This document shows, piece by piece, positions 51,874-61,111 of a DNA stretch of 64,000 nucleotides. The notes below the pieces were generated by a model. That model was not told the DNA's origin. It searched no databases and was given only the letters and a program-made list of their open reading frames with translations. Location: assembly GCF_040448305.1 (NCBI RefSeq), contig NZ_CP148752.1:3224001-3288000 (forward strand). Reading direction: 5' to 3'. The stretch is from Pseudomonas fluorescens. GTDB taxonomy: Bacteria; Pseudomonadota; Gammaproteobacteria; Pseudomonadales; Pseudomonadaceae. The translations under genes were made by a program, and so were the position numbers. The stretch's first letter is position 1, and each line of letters starts with the position of its first letter.

Positions 51874-52863
51874 TTAAACGGTCACCACGATCTTTCCGAT
51901 CTGTTGGTTGGTTTCAAGGAAGCGGTGCGCCTCTTGAATGTTATCGAGTGTGAAGGTCTTGGCGATGATCGGCCGAAGCGCGCCTGATTCGAGTCCATTC
52001 AGGATGAACGCCTTGGCCCGCGACAAGGTCACCTGGTCGGAAACGATTTCAGAATAGAGGTAGCCCTTGAGGGTCAGGGTTTTACCCAATACGGTGAACA
52101 ATGGGAATGGCGTGGGTTCCGGGCTCAACGCACCATACTCAAGCAGGATACCGCCCTTGGCCATGCTTTGGGTGAGAGGTACGAAGGAGGGGCCGCCTAT
52201 GGGATCGAAAACGACACGGGCACCCAATCCGCCGGTCAGCGCCATTGTCGCTTCGACAATATCCTCTTCCTCGCTGACGATGACATGTGCGGCGCCTGCA
52301 TCCAGCAACGCCTGTTTCTTTGCCCGCGTGCGGGTAACGGCGACGGCGGTGGCGCCCACCATTCTGGCAATCTGAAAGGCTGCCAATCCGACGCTGCTGG
52401 AAGCAGCGGTAACCAGAACAAAATCACCTTTTTGCAGTTTTGCCTGCTCGACTAATGCACCCCACGCTGTAACGTACTGCATCCAGGAGGCCGCAGCCTG
52501 TTCAAAAGACAGGTTTTCGGGATGCTTGACAGTGAGGTTGGCGGGCACGTTCGCCAATTCGCCATATGTGCCCCAGCGTGCAATGTCCAGTGGCGGAATG
52601 ACGCTGACAACATCGCCTGCCTTGAAGTCAGTGACGCCGGTACCGACCGCGACGACAACGCCGGCGGCTTCATACCCCAGACGACTTGGAAATTCCGCCT
52701 CTTGCAGGTAGGCATTGTTGCGGAACATGACTTCCGCCCGGTTCAGCCCTATGGCTTTTACTTCAATTTGCACCTCGTCCGATCCTGGAGCAGGCACATC
52801 GACTGCTTCCAGCTTCAAGACGCTTGCGTCACCGTACTCATGGATTCTGACAATGCGGGCCAT
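51874..52863 (-). CDS. Zinc-type/quinone-type MDR alcohol dehydrogenase family protein
   Basis: A 329-residue medium-chain reductase: ARIVRIHEYGDASVLKLEAV, FPSRLGYEAAGVVVAVGTGV, FVLVTAASSSVGLAAFQIAR (nucleotide site) and GGILLEYGALSPEPTPFPLF. It lacks the four structural-zinc cysteines, so it groups with quinone oxidoreductase/zinc-independent MDRs. AGAGG before the ATG at 52863. It is divergent from a LysR gene (start 53044) across ~180 bases, the common regulator-target arrangement. Substrate unknown. Confidence 0.88.
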   Translation of the reverse strand: MARIVRIHEYGDASVLKLEAVDVPAPGSDEVQIEVKAIGLNRAEVMFRNNAYLQEAEFPSRLGYEAAGVVVAVGTGVTDFKAGDVVSVIPPLDIARWGTYGELANVPANLTVKHPENLSFEQAAASWMQYVTAWGALVEQAKLQKGDFVLVTAASSSVGLAAFQIARMVGATAVAVTRTRAKKQALLDAGAAHVIVSEEEDIVEATMALTGGLGARVVFDPIGGPSFVPLTQSMAKGGILLEYGALSPEPTPFPLFTVLGKTLTLKGYLYSEIVSDQVTLSRAKAFILNGLESGALRPIIAKTFTLDNIQEAHRFLETNQQIGKIVVTV

Positions 52864-53043
52864 CGTTACCTCTGTTGTAATCAAGGGGCCGGGGTGAATG
52901 CCGACCTGATTTGAGTGAAAGCGGGAACCCAGGCAGTGGTCGGGATTGTGAGCGCGCCTGAGTCATGGCAATCAAATATAGGCTTTGGCCCCCCCTCGGA
53001 TAAAGGACTAGGATGGCGCAACACTAGAAACAATGGGTTTCCA

Positions 53044-53934
53044 ATGGATCGTCTCACCCAGATGGCCACATTCGTCAAGGCGGTACAGCTCGGTTCCTTC
53101 AGTGCGGCGGCGGAAGATCTCAATCTATCCCCGCAACTGGTAGGTAAACAGGTGAAAATGCTCGAGCAGCATTTGGGGGTGTCGCTGCTTAACCGAACGA
53201 CTCGCAAACAAAGCCTCACCGAATTTGGCCGCGCGTTCTATCCGCGAGCAAAGATGATCCTTGCCGATATGGACGCTGCGGAAAGCATGGCTGCCGTGAC
53301 GCGCGGGGTTCCAAGCGGTCGACTGAGAATCAACGCACCCGTCACATACGGTATGCGTACGCTGTCGCCGCGCCTGCTGGAGTACATGGTCAAGTATCCG
53401 CAGGTCTCAGTGGACCTTACGTTATCAAACGAGATCGTAGACCTCGTGGAAGACGGCTATGACGTAGTGTTTCGGGTTGGTGGGCTTTCGGACAGCGGTT
53501 TGAAAGCGTTGCCATTGAGACCCTACCAGATGGTGCTCTGCGCTGCGCCGTCCTATCTGGCTCGGCGGCCTCGCATTACTACACCCTGGGATCTGCAACA
53601 GCACGAGTGCCTGGGCTTTGCGTATTCCGACGGGCGCTCACACTGGAGTTTCGACGGGAAGGAAGGGCGTATAGATGTGCCCATTACAAGCAGATTGACG
53701 ATTAATCAGGGCGATCCGCTACTCGCAGCCGCCGTCGCTGGATTGGGCGTGATGCTTCAGCCGTTGGAGCTGGTCAAGGATGCATTGAGGGATGGGACGT
53801 TGGTCAGCCTTTTACCTCACTACGAGGTGCCGGTCTCACCCATGAACCTTTTATATGCGCCTGACCGTCGGTTGACTCCCAAGCTGCGAAGCTTTCTGGA
53901 CTTTGCCAGTGCTGCGTTTGGCCGAGCCCCCTGA
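53044..53934 (+). CDS. LysR-family transcriptional regulator
   Basis: A 296-residue LTTR of the CrgA-like group: MDRLTQMATFVKAVQLGSFS, LSPQLVGKQVKMLEQHLGVS, LNRTTRKQSLTEFG and the effector domain GRLRINAPVTYGMRTLSPRL. The ATG at 53044 starts the HTH correctly; the in-frame extension to 52915 is not LTTR-like. It probably controls the divergent MDR gene. Confidence 0.9.
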   Translation: MDRLTQMATFVKAVQLGSFSAAAEDLNLSPQLVGKQVKMLEQHLGVSLLNRTTRKQSLTEFGRAFYPRAKMILADMDAAESMAAVTRGVPSGRLRINAPVTYGMRTLSPRLLEYMVKYPQVSVDLTLSNEIVDLVEDGYDVVFRVGGLSDSGLKALPLRPYQMVLCAAPSYLARRPRITTPWDLQQHECLGFAYSDGRSHWSFDGKEGRIDVPITSRLTINQGDPLLAAAVAGLGVMLQPLELVKDALRDGTLVSLLPHYEVPVSPMNLLYAPDRRLTPKLRSFLDFASAAFGRAP

Positions 53935-53985
53935 TCGATGAACCCACTCGTAACTGCACCTTCGAGCCCTTGAGCCTGATATCGC

Positions 53986-54300
53986 TTACTCCCTTTCGAG
54001 CAAGTGCTCCAGGAACAATCCCGCCGCGACCGACAACGCCTCTCGCGACCTCACGCACACGCTGAGTTCGCCGCAGGCCCATGGCTCTCCAGCCTGATCG
54101 CCTTCGCACCTCCATTCTGTAAATCGCCGCGCTCCCCTCGGGCGTGATGCCAATGCCCAGGCCGGCCTGAACCATCAGGCATAGCGCGTCGTAGCTGGAG
54201 ACTTCCATGCGGATTTTCAGCGAACGCCCCAAGGGGGATAAGCCAGCGCCAACGTTGGCCGATCCAGGGCTTCAACGGGCTCGTGATTCGGTGGTGTCCC
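53986..54300 (-). pseudogene. Fragment of a LysR effector domain with frameshifts
   Basis: Reading leftwards, one frame gives GRSLKIRMEVSSYDALCLMV and QAGLGIGITPEGSAAIY, the heart of an LTTR effector domain; then the frame changes and another gives GELSVCVRSREALSVAAGLF with LEHLLERE and a stop at 53986, the expected C-terminus. Upstream, ALDRPTLALAYPPWG continues in a third frame. The HTH and first half of the gene are absent. At least two shifts mean it is dead. Confidence 0.7.
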
Positions 54301-54343
54301 GCCGGGAGAGCAGCATCTCTTCTTTCGGCGCGGCGAAAGGCGT

Positions 54344-54371
54344 GTTAAAAAATGTTATTAGTAAAAAATAC
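54344..54371. promoter_or_regulatory. AT-rich direct repeat upstream of the tetronate operon
   Basis: GTTAAAAAATG and GTAAAAAATAC are spaced 17 bases start to start, about 240 bases upstream of ltnD in otherwise GC-rich DNA. DeoR-type regulators often use such AT-rich repeats, so it may be an operator for the regulator at the other end of the cluster. Weak inference. Confidence 0.3.
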
Positions 54372-54613
54372 TTCACATAATCTGATCACTGGTAGATGAT
54401 CTTCATCAGCCGGTATGACAACCTGATAACACGACAAAAACAGGATTGCCTTGATGTTCGATGAGATCCCGACTCAAGTCCTGAATCACAGCGCCCCTCA
54501 GTTGGTTTATCCGCGTGGTGCTGATTCTGTCTATCGCTGCCTTATTCACAACGCGGCCAACGTCTGCGCCTTGCAGGCGTGGCAGCAGTCGCTGCTTTTC
54601 TCTGGAGTACCCC

Positions 54614-55519
54614 ATGAATAACAAGAATGTCGGTGTGGTCGGTCTGGGCGCGATGGGGCTGGGCATTGCCCGCTCGTTGTTGCGCAGCGGTTTTAATGTG
54701 CATGCCTGTGATGTGCGCACTGCCGTAACAGAGCAGTTCGCCGGGGAGGGCGGCGTGGCTTGCCTGTCACCGTCGCACATGGCCGCTGAGTGTGACGTGA
54801 TCATTACAGTGGTGGTCAACGCCGAGCAGACCGAGACGGTATTGTTTGGTGAGGGTGGTGCCGTGGCCTCTCTGCGGCCGGGCAGCCTGGTGATCGGCTG
54901 CGCCACAGTCGCTCCGACCTACGCCGTGGACCTGGGCCAGCGCCTGGCCGCGCTGGGCTTGCTGTATCTGGATGCACCGATTTCCGGTGGCGCGGCCAAG
55001 GCTGCCGCTGGCGAGATGACCATGATGACCTCGGGCCCGGCCGACGCCTACGCCAAGGCTGAGTCGATCCTCGCTGGCATGGCCGGCAAGGTGTATCGCC
55101 TGGGCGACGTCCATGGCCTGGGTTCGAAGGTCAAGATCATCAACCAGCTTCTAGCCGGGGTGCATATTGCCGCTTCTGCCGAAGCCATGGCGCTGGGCCT
55201 GCGTGAAGGGGTCGATGCCGATGCGCTGTATGAGGTGATCACCCATAGCGCCGGTAACTCCTGGATGTTCGAAAACCGCGTGCCGCACATTCTCAAGGCG
55301 GACTACACGCCGTTGTCCGCCGTGGATATTTTCGTCAAGGACCTGGGCCTGGTGCTGGATACCGCCCGGGCCAGCAAATTCCCGTTGCCGCTGTCGGCCA
55401 CCGCTCACCAGATGTTCATGCAGGCATCCAGTGCCGGCTTCGGCCGTGAGGACGACTCGGCGGTGATCAAGATTTTCCCGGGCATCGAATTGCCGATTGC
55501 CAAGCCTGAGCCTGTTTGA
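54614..55519 (+). CDS. ltnD: L-threonate dehydrogenase
   Basis: A 301-residue beta-hydroxyacid dehydrogenase: NAD motif VGVVGLGAMGLGIARSLLRS, substrate-binding YLDAPISGGAAKAAAGEMTM and the catalytic lysine segment GLGSKVKIINQLLAGVHIAA. In the characterised pathway LtnD oxidises L-threonate at C2 to 2-oxo-tetronate. The identity as LtnD (rather than tartronate semialdehyde reductase) rests on the next genes otnK, otnC and otnI, which complete that pathway. GGAG precedes the ATG at 54614. Confidence 0.92.
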   Translation: MNNKNVGVVGLGAMGLGIARSLLRSGFNVHACDVRTAVTEQFAGEGGVACLSPSHMAAECDVIITVVVNAEQTETVLFGEGGAVASLRPGSLVIGCATVAPTYAVDLGQRLAALGLLYLDAPISGGAAKAAAGEMTMMTSGPADAYAKAESILAGMAGKVYRLGDVHGLGSKVKIINQLLAGVHIAASAEAMALGLREGVDADALYEVITHSAGNSWMFENRVPHILKADYTPLSAVDIFVKDLGLVLDTARASKFPLPLSATAHQMFMQASSAGFGREDDSAVIKIFPGIELPIAKPEPV

Positions 55520-55529
55520 GGAACACCCC

Positions 55530-56828
55530 ATGACTACCTCCACCGCACGCCCGCTGCTGGGCTGCATCGCCGACGATTTCACCGGCGCCACGGACCTTGC
55601 CAACATGCTGGTACGCGGCGGTATGCGCACCGTGCAAAGCATTGGCATCCCGAGCGCGGAAGTGGCTGCCGGGCTTGATGCCGATGCGATCGTCATTGCC
55701 CTGAAGTCGCGTACCACGCCGGTCGCCGAAGCAGTCGAGCAGTCCCTCGCCGCGCTGGCCTGGCTGCGCGAACAAGGTTGCGAGCAGATTTTTTTCAAGT
55801 ATTGCTCGACGTTCGACTCCACCGCGGCCGGCAACATCGGCCAGGTCAGCGAAGCGCTGCTGGCCGCACTGGGTAGCGACTTTACCCTTGCGTGCCCGGC
55901 GTTCCCGGAAAATGGCCGGACGATCTTTCGCGGCCACCTGTTTGTGCAGGATCAACTGCTCAGCGAGTCGGGCATGCAGAACCACCCGTTGACGCCGATG
56001 ACCGATGCCAACCTGGTTCGCGTGCTGCAATCGCAGACCCGTCTGAATGTCGGTCTGTTGCGCTACGACACGATTGCCCGTGGCGCTGAGCAGGTGCGGG
56101 CGCGCATCGCCGAGCTGAAGGCTCAAGGTGTCGGCATGGCCATCGCCGATGCCTTATCGGATAGCGATCTGTACACCCTGGGTACCGCCTGCGCCGATCT
56201 GCCGTTGTTGACGGGTGGTTCGGGGCTGGCCCTGGGCCTGCCGGAAAATTTCCGTCGTGCCGGCAAGCTGCGCGACCTTGATGCCTCGAAACTTCCGGTG
56301 GTGTTCGGCGGGGAAGTGGTGTTGGCCGGTAGCGCTTCGATCGCCACCAATGGACAAGTGGCCGCCTGGCTCGAAGCCGGTCGGCCGGCTTTGCGGATTG
56401 ATCCGCTGGCCTTGGCGGCGGGGGAACCGGTGGTGGCGCAAGCCTTGGCCTTCGCCCGTGATAACGAGCAAACCGTATTGATCTACGCCACCAGCTCACC
56501 GGAAGAGGTCAAGTTGGTGCAACAGCAACTGGGCGTCGAGCAGGCCGGTAGCCTGGTGGAAAACGCCTTTGGCGAAATTGCACAGGGCCTGCGCCAGACC
56601 GGTGTGCGCCGCTTCGTGATCGCCGGCGGAGAAACCTCGGGGGCTGTGGTCCAGGCGTTGGGTGTGCAGTTGCTACAGATCGGCGCGCAGATTGATCCGG
56701 GTGTACCGGCGACCGTCAGCAGTACCGAGGAACCTTTGGCGCTGGCACTCAAATCGGGCAACTTCGGTGGCCGGGATTTCTTCAGTAAAGCCTTGAACCA
56801 ACTCGCCCAGGCCGGGGGTGCACAATGA
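55530..56828 (+). CDS. otnK: 3-oxo-tetronate kinase
   Basis: A 432-residue member of the four-carbon acid sugar kinase family (formerly DUF1537): N-terminal GCIADDFTGATDLANMLVRG (the D-D-F-T-G substrate site), FKYCSTFDSTAAGNIGQVSE and the C-terminal ATP site FVIAGGETSGAVVQALGVQL. It phosphorylates 3-oxo-tetronate at O4. GAGG precedes the ATG by about 9 bases, and its stop overlaps the aldolase-family gene start (ATGA), showing coupling. Length and motif order are standard. Confidence 0.93.
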   Translation: MTTSTARPLLGCIADDFTGATDLANMLVRGGMRTVQSIGIPSAEVAAGLDADAIVIALKSRTTPVAEAVEQSLAALAWLREQGCEQIFFKYCSTFDSTAAGNIGQVSEALLAALGSDFTLACPAFPENGRTIFRGHLFVQDQLLSESGMQNHPLTPMTDANLVRVLQSQTRLNVGLLRYDTIARGAEQVRARIAELKAQGVGMAIADALSDSDLYTLGTACADLPLLTGGSGLALGLPENFRRAGKLRDLDASKLPVVFGGEVVLAGSASIATNGQVAAWLEAGRPALRIDPLALAAGEPVVAQALAFARDNEQTVLIYATSSPEEVKLVQQQLGVEQAGSLVENAFGEIAQGLRQTGVRRFVIAGGETSGAVVQALGVQLLQIGAQIDPGVPATVSSTEEPLALALKSGNFGGRDFFSKALNQLAQAGGAQ

Positions 56829-57475
56829 GCTGCGCAATGAGTAACGAGAACGCCCTGCGCGAAGAAATCTGTGAGGTTGGCCGCAGCCTTTATGAGCGCG
56901 GTTATACCGTCGGCAGCGCCGGCAATATCAGCGCGCGACTGGATGACGGCTGGTTGATCACGCCGACGGATGTGTGCCTCGGACGTCTTGATCCGGCGAC
57001 CATCGCCAAGGTCAACCTGGCCGGTGAATGGGTGTCCGGTGACAAGCCTTCAAAGACCCTGGCGTTGCATCGCCAGGTCTACGACCGCAACCCGAATGTT
57101 GGTGGTGTGGTGCATACCCACTCCACCCATCTGGTGGCGTTGACGCTCGCAGGTGTCTGGCAGGCGAACGACATTCTGCCGCCGCTGACGCCGTATCAGG
57201 TCATGAAAGTCGGGCATATCCCGTTGATCGCCTACCAGCGACCCGGCTCGCCGAAGGTTGCCGAACAGGTCGCGCTGCTGGCCAATAGCGTTCGCGGCGT
57301 GATGCTCGAACGGCTGGGCCCGGTGGTCTGGGAGAGTTCGGTCTCCAGGGCCAGCTATGCCCTGGAAGAGCTCGAGGAAACCGCGCGGCTCTGGCTGATG
57401 AGCAATCCCAAGCCCGAACCGCTGGATCAGGTGGCGCTGGACGAACTGCGAGCAACCTTTGGTGCGCACTGGTAA
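56825..57475 (+). CDS. otnC: 3-oxo-tetronate 4-phosphate decarboxylase (class II aldolase family)
   Basis: A 216-residue class II aldolase/adducin protein: GYTVGSAGNISARLDDGWLI, LHRQVYDRNPNVGGVVHTHS with the zinc histidines VHTHSTHLVAL, and a C-terminal ALEELEETARLWL. OtnC decarboxylates 3-oxo-tetronate 4-phosphate to dihydroxyacetone phosphate. It begins inside the otnK stop. A second ATG four codons on (57 bases into family sequence) is possible and would not change the domain. Confidence 0.92.
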   Translation: MSCAMSNENALREEICEVGRSLYERGYTVGSAGNISARLDDGWLITPTDVCLGRLDPATIAKVNLAGEWVSGDKPSKTLALHRQVYDRNPNVGGVVHTHSTHLVALTLAGVWQANDILPPLTPYQVMKVGHIPLIAYQRPGSPKVAEQVALLANSVRGVMLERLGPVVWESSVSRASYALEELEETARLWLMSNPKPEPLDQVALDELRATFGAHW

Positions 57476-57587
57476 CGCATTGGCTTAACACGACAGATCG
57501 ATAACACAGGCTCTGCCCGGGAGACGCACAGCGACTCTCGACGGCCCCAGCTTGCCTGAAAAAACAATAACAACAGGAAATCCAAGC

Positions 57588-57668
57588 ATGACTCACCTTC
57601 ACTGCGGCATGTTCAGATCCATTGGCAGTACCCTTTCATTTACCCGGCGTGGAGGGTTTGTGAAATGA
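57588..57668 (+). CDS. Small upstream peptide translationally coupled to the GntP gene
   Basis: A 26-codon frame (MTHLHCGMFRSIGSTLSFTR then RGGFVK) has AGGAAA 8 bases before its ATG and ends in a TGA that overlaps the transporter's ATG (ATGA). The transporter's own ribosome site (GGAGGG) lies inside the peptide. This is the layout of a leader or coupling peptide. I recognise no homologue; it could instead be chance. Confidence 0.45.
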   Translation: MTHLHCGMFRSIGSTLSFTRRGGFVK

Positions 57669-59125
57669 GCCCGTTAATCCTGATGATTACCGCTGGGACA
57701 GGCATTGCGCTGTTGTTGTTCCTGGTGCTCAAGTACAAGTTCCAGCCCTTCGTGGCCTTGATGCTGGTGAGCATTCTGGTGGCGCTGGTGGCCGGGGTGA
57801 AACCGGCCGATCTGGTCGCGACCATCGAAGGCGGCATGGGCAAGACCCTGGGCCATATCGCGATCATCATTGCCCTGGGCGCGATGATCGGGCGGATCAT
57901 CGAGCTCTCCGGCGGTGCCGAGGCGCTGGCCAAGACGCTGATCACCCGTTTCGGCAACCGGCGTACGCCCCTGGCGTTGACGATTGCCGGCTTCATGGTC
58001 GGGGTGCCGGTATTCTTCGAGGTCGGCGTAATCATCCTCATGCCGCTGGCCTATGGCATTGCCCGGCGTGCGCGCAAGCCGCTGTTGGTGTTTGCGTTGC
58101 CGATGTGTGCTGCGTTGTTGACCGTACATGCCTTCCTGCCGCCACACCCGGGTGCGGTGGCTGCTGCCAGCCAATTGGGTGCGGACCTGGGCCACGTGCT
58201 GATGTTCGGTCTGCCGATCACCGCGTTCCTTTGCTATGTCGGCTACCGCGTGGCCGGGCGCATGACCCGTCGGGCGTACCCGATGACCGACGATATTCGT
58301 GCCGAGGTCTATGGTCCGCATGTCACCAACGAGGATCTGGCCGCCTGGTCCAATGGCAACGACATCAGCGCTGAGCGAGCGGCTGAAGCCGTATCACACA
58401 TGGGCCTGGAAGAGTCGACCAGCAGCATCGTTTCCAAATTGCCGTCGGCCCCCGCACCAGGTTTTGGCCTGATCGTCAGCCTGATCCTGCTGCCGATCAT
58501 TCTGATTCTGCTGGGGACTCTGTCTACCTCGTTGCTGCCTGCCGAATCGACTCTGCGTGGCATCATGACTGTGCTCGGCGCGCCGCTGGTGGCGCTGCTG
58601 ATCGATACCTTGCTGTGTGCCTGGCTGCTGGGTTCGCGCCGGGGCTGGAGCCGCACTCAGGTATCAGACGTGATCGGTTCGGCCTTGCCCGGTGTCGCCA
58701 TGGTGATCCTGATTGCCGGTGCCGGCGGTGTGTTCGGCAAGGTGCTGGTGGACACCGGAATCGGTGCCGTGGTCTCCGACATGCTGCGCACCACCGGTCT
58801 GCCGGTGCTGGCCCTGGGCTTTCTGCTGACCATGCTGTTGCGCGCAGTGCAGGGTTCGACCACGGTGGCGCTGGTGACCACTGCCGGCATCATCAGCCCG
58901 CTGATTGCGACCCTCGATCTCACCCCGAACCACATGGCCCTGCTGTGTCTGGCCATGGGCGGTGGCGGGTTGGCCATGTCCCATATCAATGACGCCGGTT
59001 ACTGGATCTTCACCAAGCTGTCAGGCCTGAACGTGGCCGACGGTCTGCGCACCTGGACGGTGATGACCACTTTGCTCGGCACCTTGGGTTTCTGTATTAC
59101 CCTGCTGATCTGGCCCTTTGTCTAA
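57665..59125 (+). CDS. GntP-family tetronate/gluconate:H+ symporter
   Basis: A 486-residue permease with 12-14 hydrophobic segments: FLVLKYKFQPFVALMLVSIL, AIIIALGAMIGRIIELSGGA, FFEVGVIILMPLAYGIARRA, AFLPPHPGAVAAASQLGADL and LLRAVQGSTTVALVTTAGII. The GntP family moves gluconate, idonate or other sugar acids with protons. Within this operon it must import L-threonate, D-threonate or erythronate (inference from neighbours). A hydrophilic loop around residues 200-255 (RAYPMTDDIRAEVYGPHVTN) is longer than in E. coli GntP-type proteins. Confidence 0.92.
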   Translation: MSPLILMITAGTGIALLLFLVLKYKFQPFVALMLVSILVALVAGVKPADLVATIEGGMGKTLGHIAIIIALGAMIGRIIELSGGAEALAKTLITRFGNRRTPLALTIAGFMVGVPVFFEVGVIILMPLAYGIARRARKPLLVFALPMCAALLTVHAFLPPHPGAVAAASQLGADLGHVLMFGLPITAFLCYVGYRVAGRMTRRAYPMTDDIRAEVYGPHVTNEDLAAWSNGNDISAERAAEAVSHMGLEESTSSIVSKLPSAPAPGFGLIVSLILLPIILILLGTLSTSLLPAESTLRGIMTVLGAPLVALLIDTLLCAWLLGSRRGWSRTQVSDVIGSALPGVAMVILIAGAGGVFGKVLVDTGIGAVVSDMLRTTGLPVLALGFLLTMLLRAVQGSTTVALVTTAGIISPLIATLDLTPNHMALLCLAMGGGGLAMSHINDAGYWIFTKLSGLNVADGLRTWTVMTTLLGTLGFCITLLIWPFV

Positions 59126-59146
59126 CCCTTTATCTCAGGAGCTACC

Positions 59147-59929
59147 ATGCCTCGTTTTGCAGCCAACCTCAGCATGCTCTACCCGGAACATGAGTTTCTG
59201 GATCGCTTCGCCGCCGCTGCCTCTGACGGTTTCGAAGCGGTGGAGTATCTGTTCCCCTACGACTACAGCGCTGAAGAACTCAAGCAACGCTTGAGCGACA
59301 ACGGCCTGGTGCAGGCACTGTTCAACGCGCCGCCCGGTGATTGGGCAGCGGGGGAGCGGGGCACGGTGTCGTTGCCCGGTCGGGAGGGTGAATTTCGTAG
59401 CGGTTTTGACCGTGCCCTGGAGTACGCCGGTGTGCTGGGTAATTCGCGCATCCATGTGATGGCCGGGCTGTTGCCGTCGGAAAGCGATCGCCCGCGGCAT
59501 CACGGCGTGTACCTGGAGAACCTCGCCTACGCCACCGCCCAGGCGGCCAAGGCAGGCGTCACCGTATTGCTCGAACCGATCAATACACGAGACATGCCAG
59601 GTTTTTTCCTCAACCGCCAGGATCAGGCCCAGGCCATCTGCAAGGAAGTGGGCGCCAGTAACCTGAAGGTTCAGTTCGACTGCTACCACTGCCAAATCGT
59701 CGAGGGCGACCTGGCGACTAAACTGCGTCGCGACTTCGATGGTATCGGCCATATCCAGATCGCCGGTGTGCCTGACCGGCATGAACCGGACCTGGGGGAA
59801 GTCAATTATCCCTATCTGTTCGAGCTGATCGACCAATTGGGTTATGACGGCTGGGTAGGGTGCGAATATCGGCCACGAGGCAATACGTCTGCCGGCTTGC
59901 AGTGGTTGCGCGACTGGAAAGCGCGTTAA
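59147..59929 (+). CDS. otnI: 2-oxo-tetronate isomerase
   Basis: A 260-residue xylose-isomerase-like TIM barrel of the hydroxypyruvate-isomerase (Hyi/OtnI) type: RFAANLSMLYPEHEFLDRFA, VLLEPINTRDMPGFFLNRQD (metal-binding Glu), LKVQFDCYHCQIVEGDLATK and WVGCEYRPRGNTSAGLQWL. It isomerises 2-oxo-tetronate to 3-oxo-tetronate, the step between LtnD and OtnK. GGAG precedes the ATG, 21 bases after the transporter. It is the last gene of the operon. Confidence 0.93.
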   Translation: MPRFAANLSMLYPEHEFLDRFAAAASDGFEAVEYLFPYDYSAEELKQRLSDNGLVQALFNAPPGDWAAGERGTVSLPGREGEFRSGFDRALEYAGVLGNSRIHVMAGLLPSESDRPRHHGVYLENLAYATAQAAKAGVTVLLEPINTRDMPGFFLNRQDQAQAICKEVGASNLKVQFDCYHCQIVEGDLATKLRRDFDGIGHIQIAGVPDRHEPDLGEVNYPYLFELIDQLGYDGWVGCEYRPRGNTSAGLQWLRDWKAR

Positions 59930-59950
59930 GCATTATAGAGGAGGGCGGCG

Positions 59951-59978
59951 ACGGACTCCGCAGGATGCAGGAGTCCGT
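59951..59978. terminator. Bidirectional terminator hairpin after otnI
   Basis: ACGGACTCC pairs with GGAGTCCGT around GCAGGATGCA, followed by TGTTT on the plus strand. It sits between otnI and the convergent DeoR gene, whose stop is at 59983. Confidence 0.7.
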
Positions 59979-59982
59979 TGTT

Positions 59983-60804
59983 TCACGCCGGTGTACTGTC
60001 AGCCGGCAGCAACAGTTCGACACCCTGCTTGCGGATGCCATCGGCCGCTGCAGCGGTCAACGCGTCATCGCTGAGAATAATGTCGAACTGCTCGAGCCCG
60101 GCAATCCTGTACATGCTGAAGGTGCCGTATTTCGAACTGCTGGCCACCAGCACCACTTGCGAAGCCGATTGCATCGCGGCTTGCTTGACCTCAACCTTCA
60201 GCGCCGAAGGGGTGGTGAGGCCGCGACGCAAATCCCATGAACTGGTGGATATGAACGCGATATCGGTGACCACCTGACGCAAGGTGGCAACCGCCAGACC
60301 GCCCACGCACGATTGATTGGAGTGATCCAGCTGCCCACCGGTATGAATCACCGTGACATGGGGGGCTTCGATCAGTGCCTGGACAATGCCGAAGTCATTG
60401 GTCACCACGGTCATGCCGGACAGCGCCTTGATGTAGGGGACGATTTCCAGCGTGCTGGTTCCCGCATCCAGGTAAATCGTCATGTCGGCATGCAATAGCC
60501 GGGCGGCGAGCCTGGCCATGGCCTGCTTCTGCGGCAACTCGACCACCGCCTTGATCTGATGGCTGGGCTCACTGTGCAGCTGGCTGGCGATCCGCACCCC
60601 ACCCGTTACCGAGTAAGCACGACCTTCCTGCTCCAGCAACGCAATGTCGCGGCGTATGGTCATGTGCGAACAGTCGAACATTTCCATCAATTGATGAACG
60701 CTCAGCACCTGATGCTTGCGCAACTGTCGCAGCATCAATTCACGGCGCTGTTCAGGAATCATCGGTGCGCCGCTTTCGGCGGCGATGTCCTTTTGACTAG
60801 GCAT
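59983..60804 (-). CDS. DeoR-family transcriptional regulator of the tetronate operon
   Basis: A 273-residue DeoR protein. The HTH is RELMLRQLRKHQVLSVHQLM with CSHMTIRRDIALLEQEGRAY, and the sugar-phosphate-binding domain has YLDAGTSTLEIVPYIKAL, VTVIHTGGQLDHSNQSCVGG and GLTTPSALKVEVKQAAMQSA. DeoR proteins usually repress catabolic operons until a phosphorylated intermediate binds. The ATG at 60804 has GGAG a few bases upstream. It is convergent with the ltnD-otnI operon and is the natural regulator. Confidence 0.9.
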   Translation of the reverse strand: MPSQKDIAAESGAPMIPEQRRELMLRQLRKHQVLSVHQLMEMFDCSHMTIRRDIALLEQEGRAYSVTGGVRIASQLHSEPSHQIKAVVELPQKQAMARLAARLLHADMTIYLDAGTSTLEIVPYIKALSGMTVVTNDFGIVQALIEAPHVTVIHTGGQLDHSNQSCVGGLAVATLRQVVTDIAFISTSSWDLRRGLTTPSALKVEVKQAAMQSASQVVLVASSSKYGTFSMYRIAGLEQFDIILSDDALTAAAADGIRKQGVELLLPADSTPA

Positions 60805-61111
60805 TCGGGCTCCAGAATGAAGAAATCCACAGACAAGGAAGGCGGGCAACCATAGTAGCGAATCTGCCGCCGGATCAGTAGCGTGATGAGGCATCGGGGC
60901 CGATCCGCGTCGCATTGCCTGCACCTGGCCCCAGGGCGATTTCGTGCTCTGGATGGAACTGCTGAAAACTTCGACACGCTGCTTGAACCGGGCTTTACTG
61001 GAATAAGTCGTGCTGATTGCCGTGGGCTGGATGCTCACTGCAGCCAACAAGTACTGGCTGGCTCCCCAGGCTGAAACCACACCCGTCGAGGTTGAGGACA
61101 ATTCCTTGCCC
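60805..61111. other. Intergenic stretch with an open lead frame before the phospholipase gene
   Basis: 307 bases. It should hold the DeoR promoter. From ~61013 (GTG or in-frame ATG 61031) a frame is open straight into the lipoprotein gene and encodes VGWMLTAANKYWLAPQAETT, which could be an alternative N-terminus but has no lipobox. Nothing else recognisable. Confidence 0.45.
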
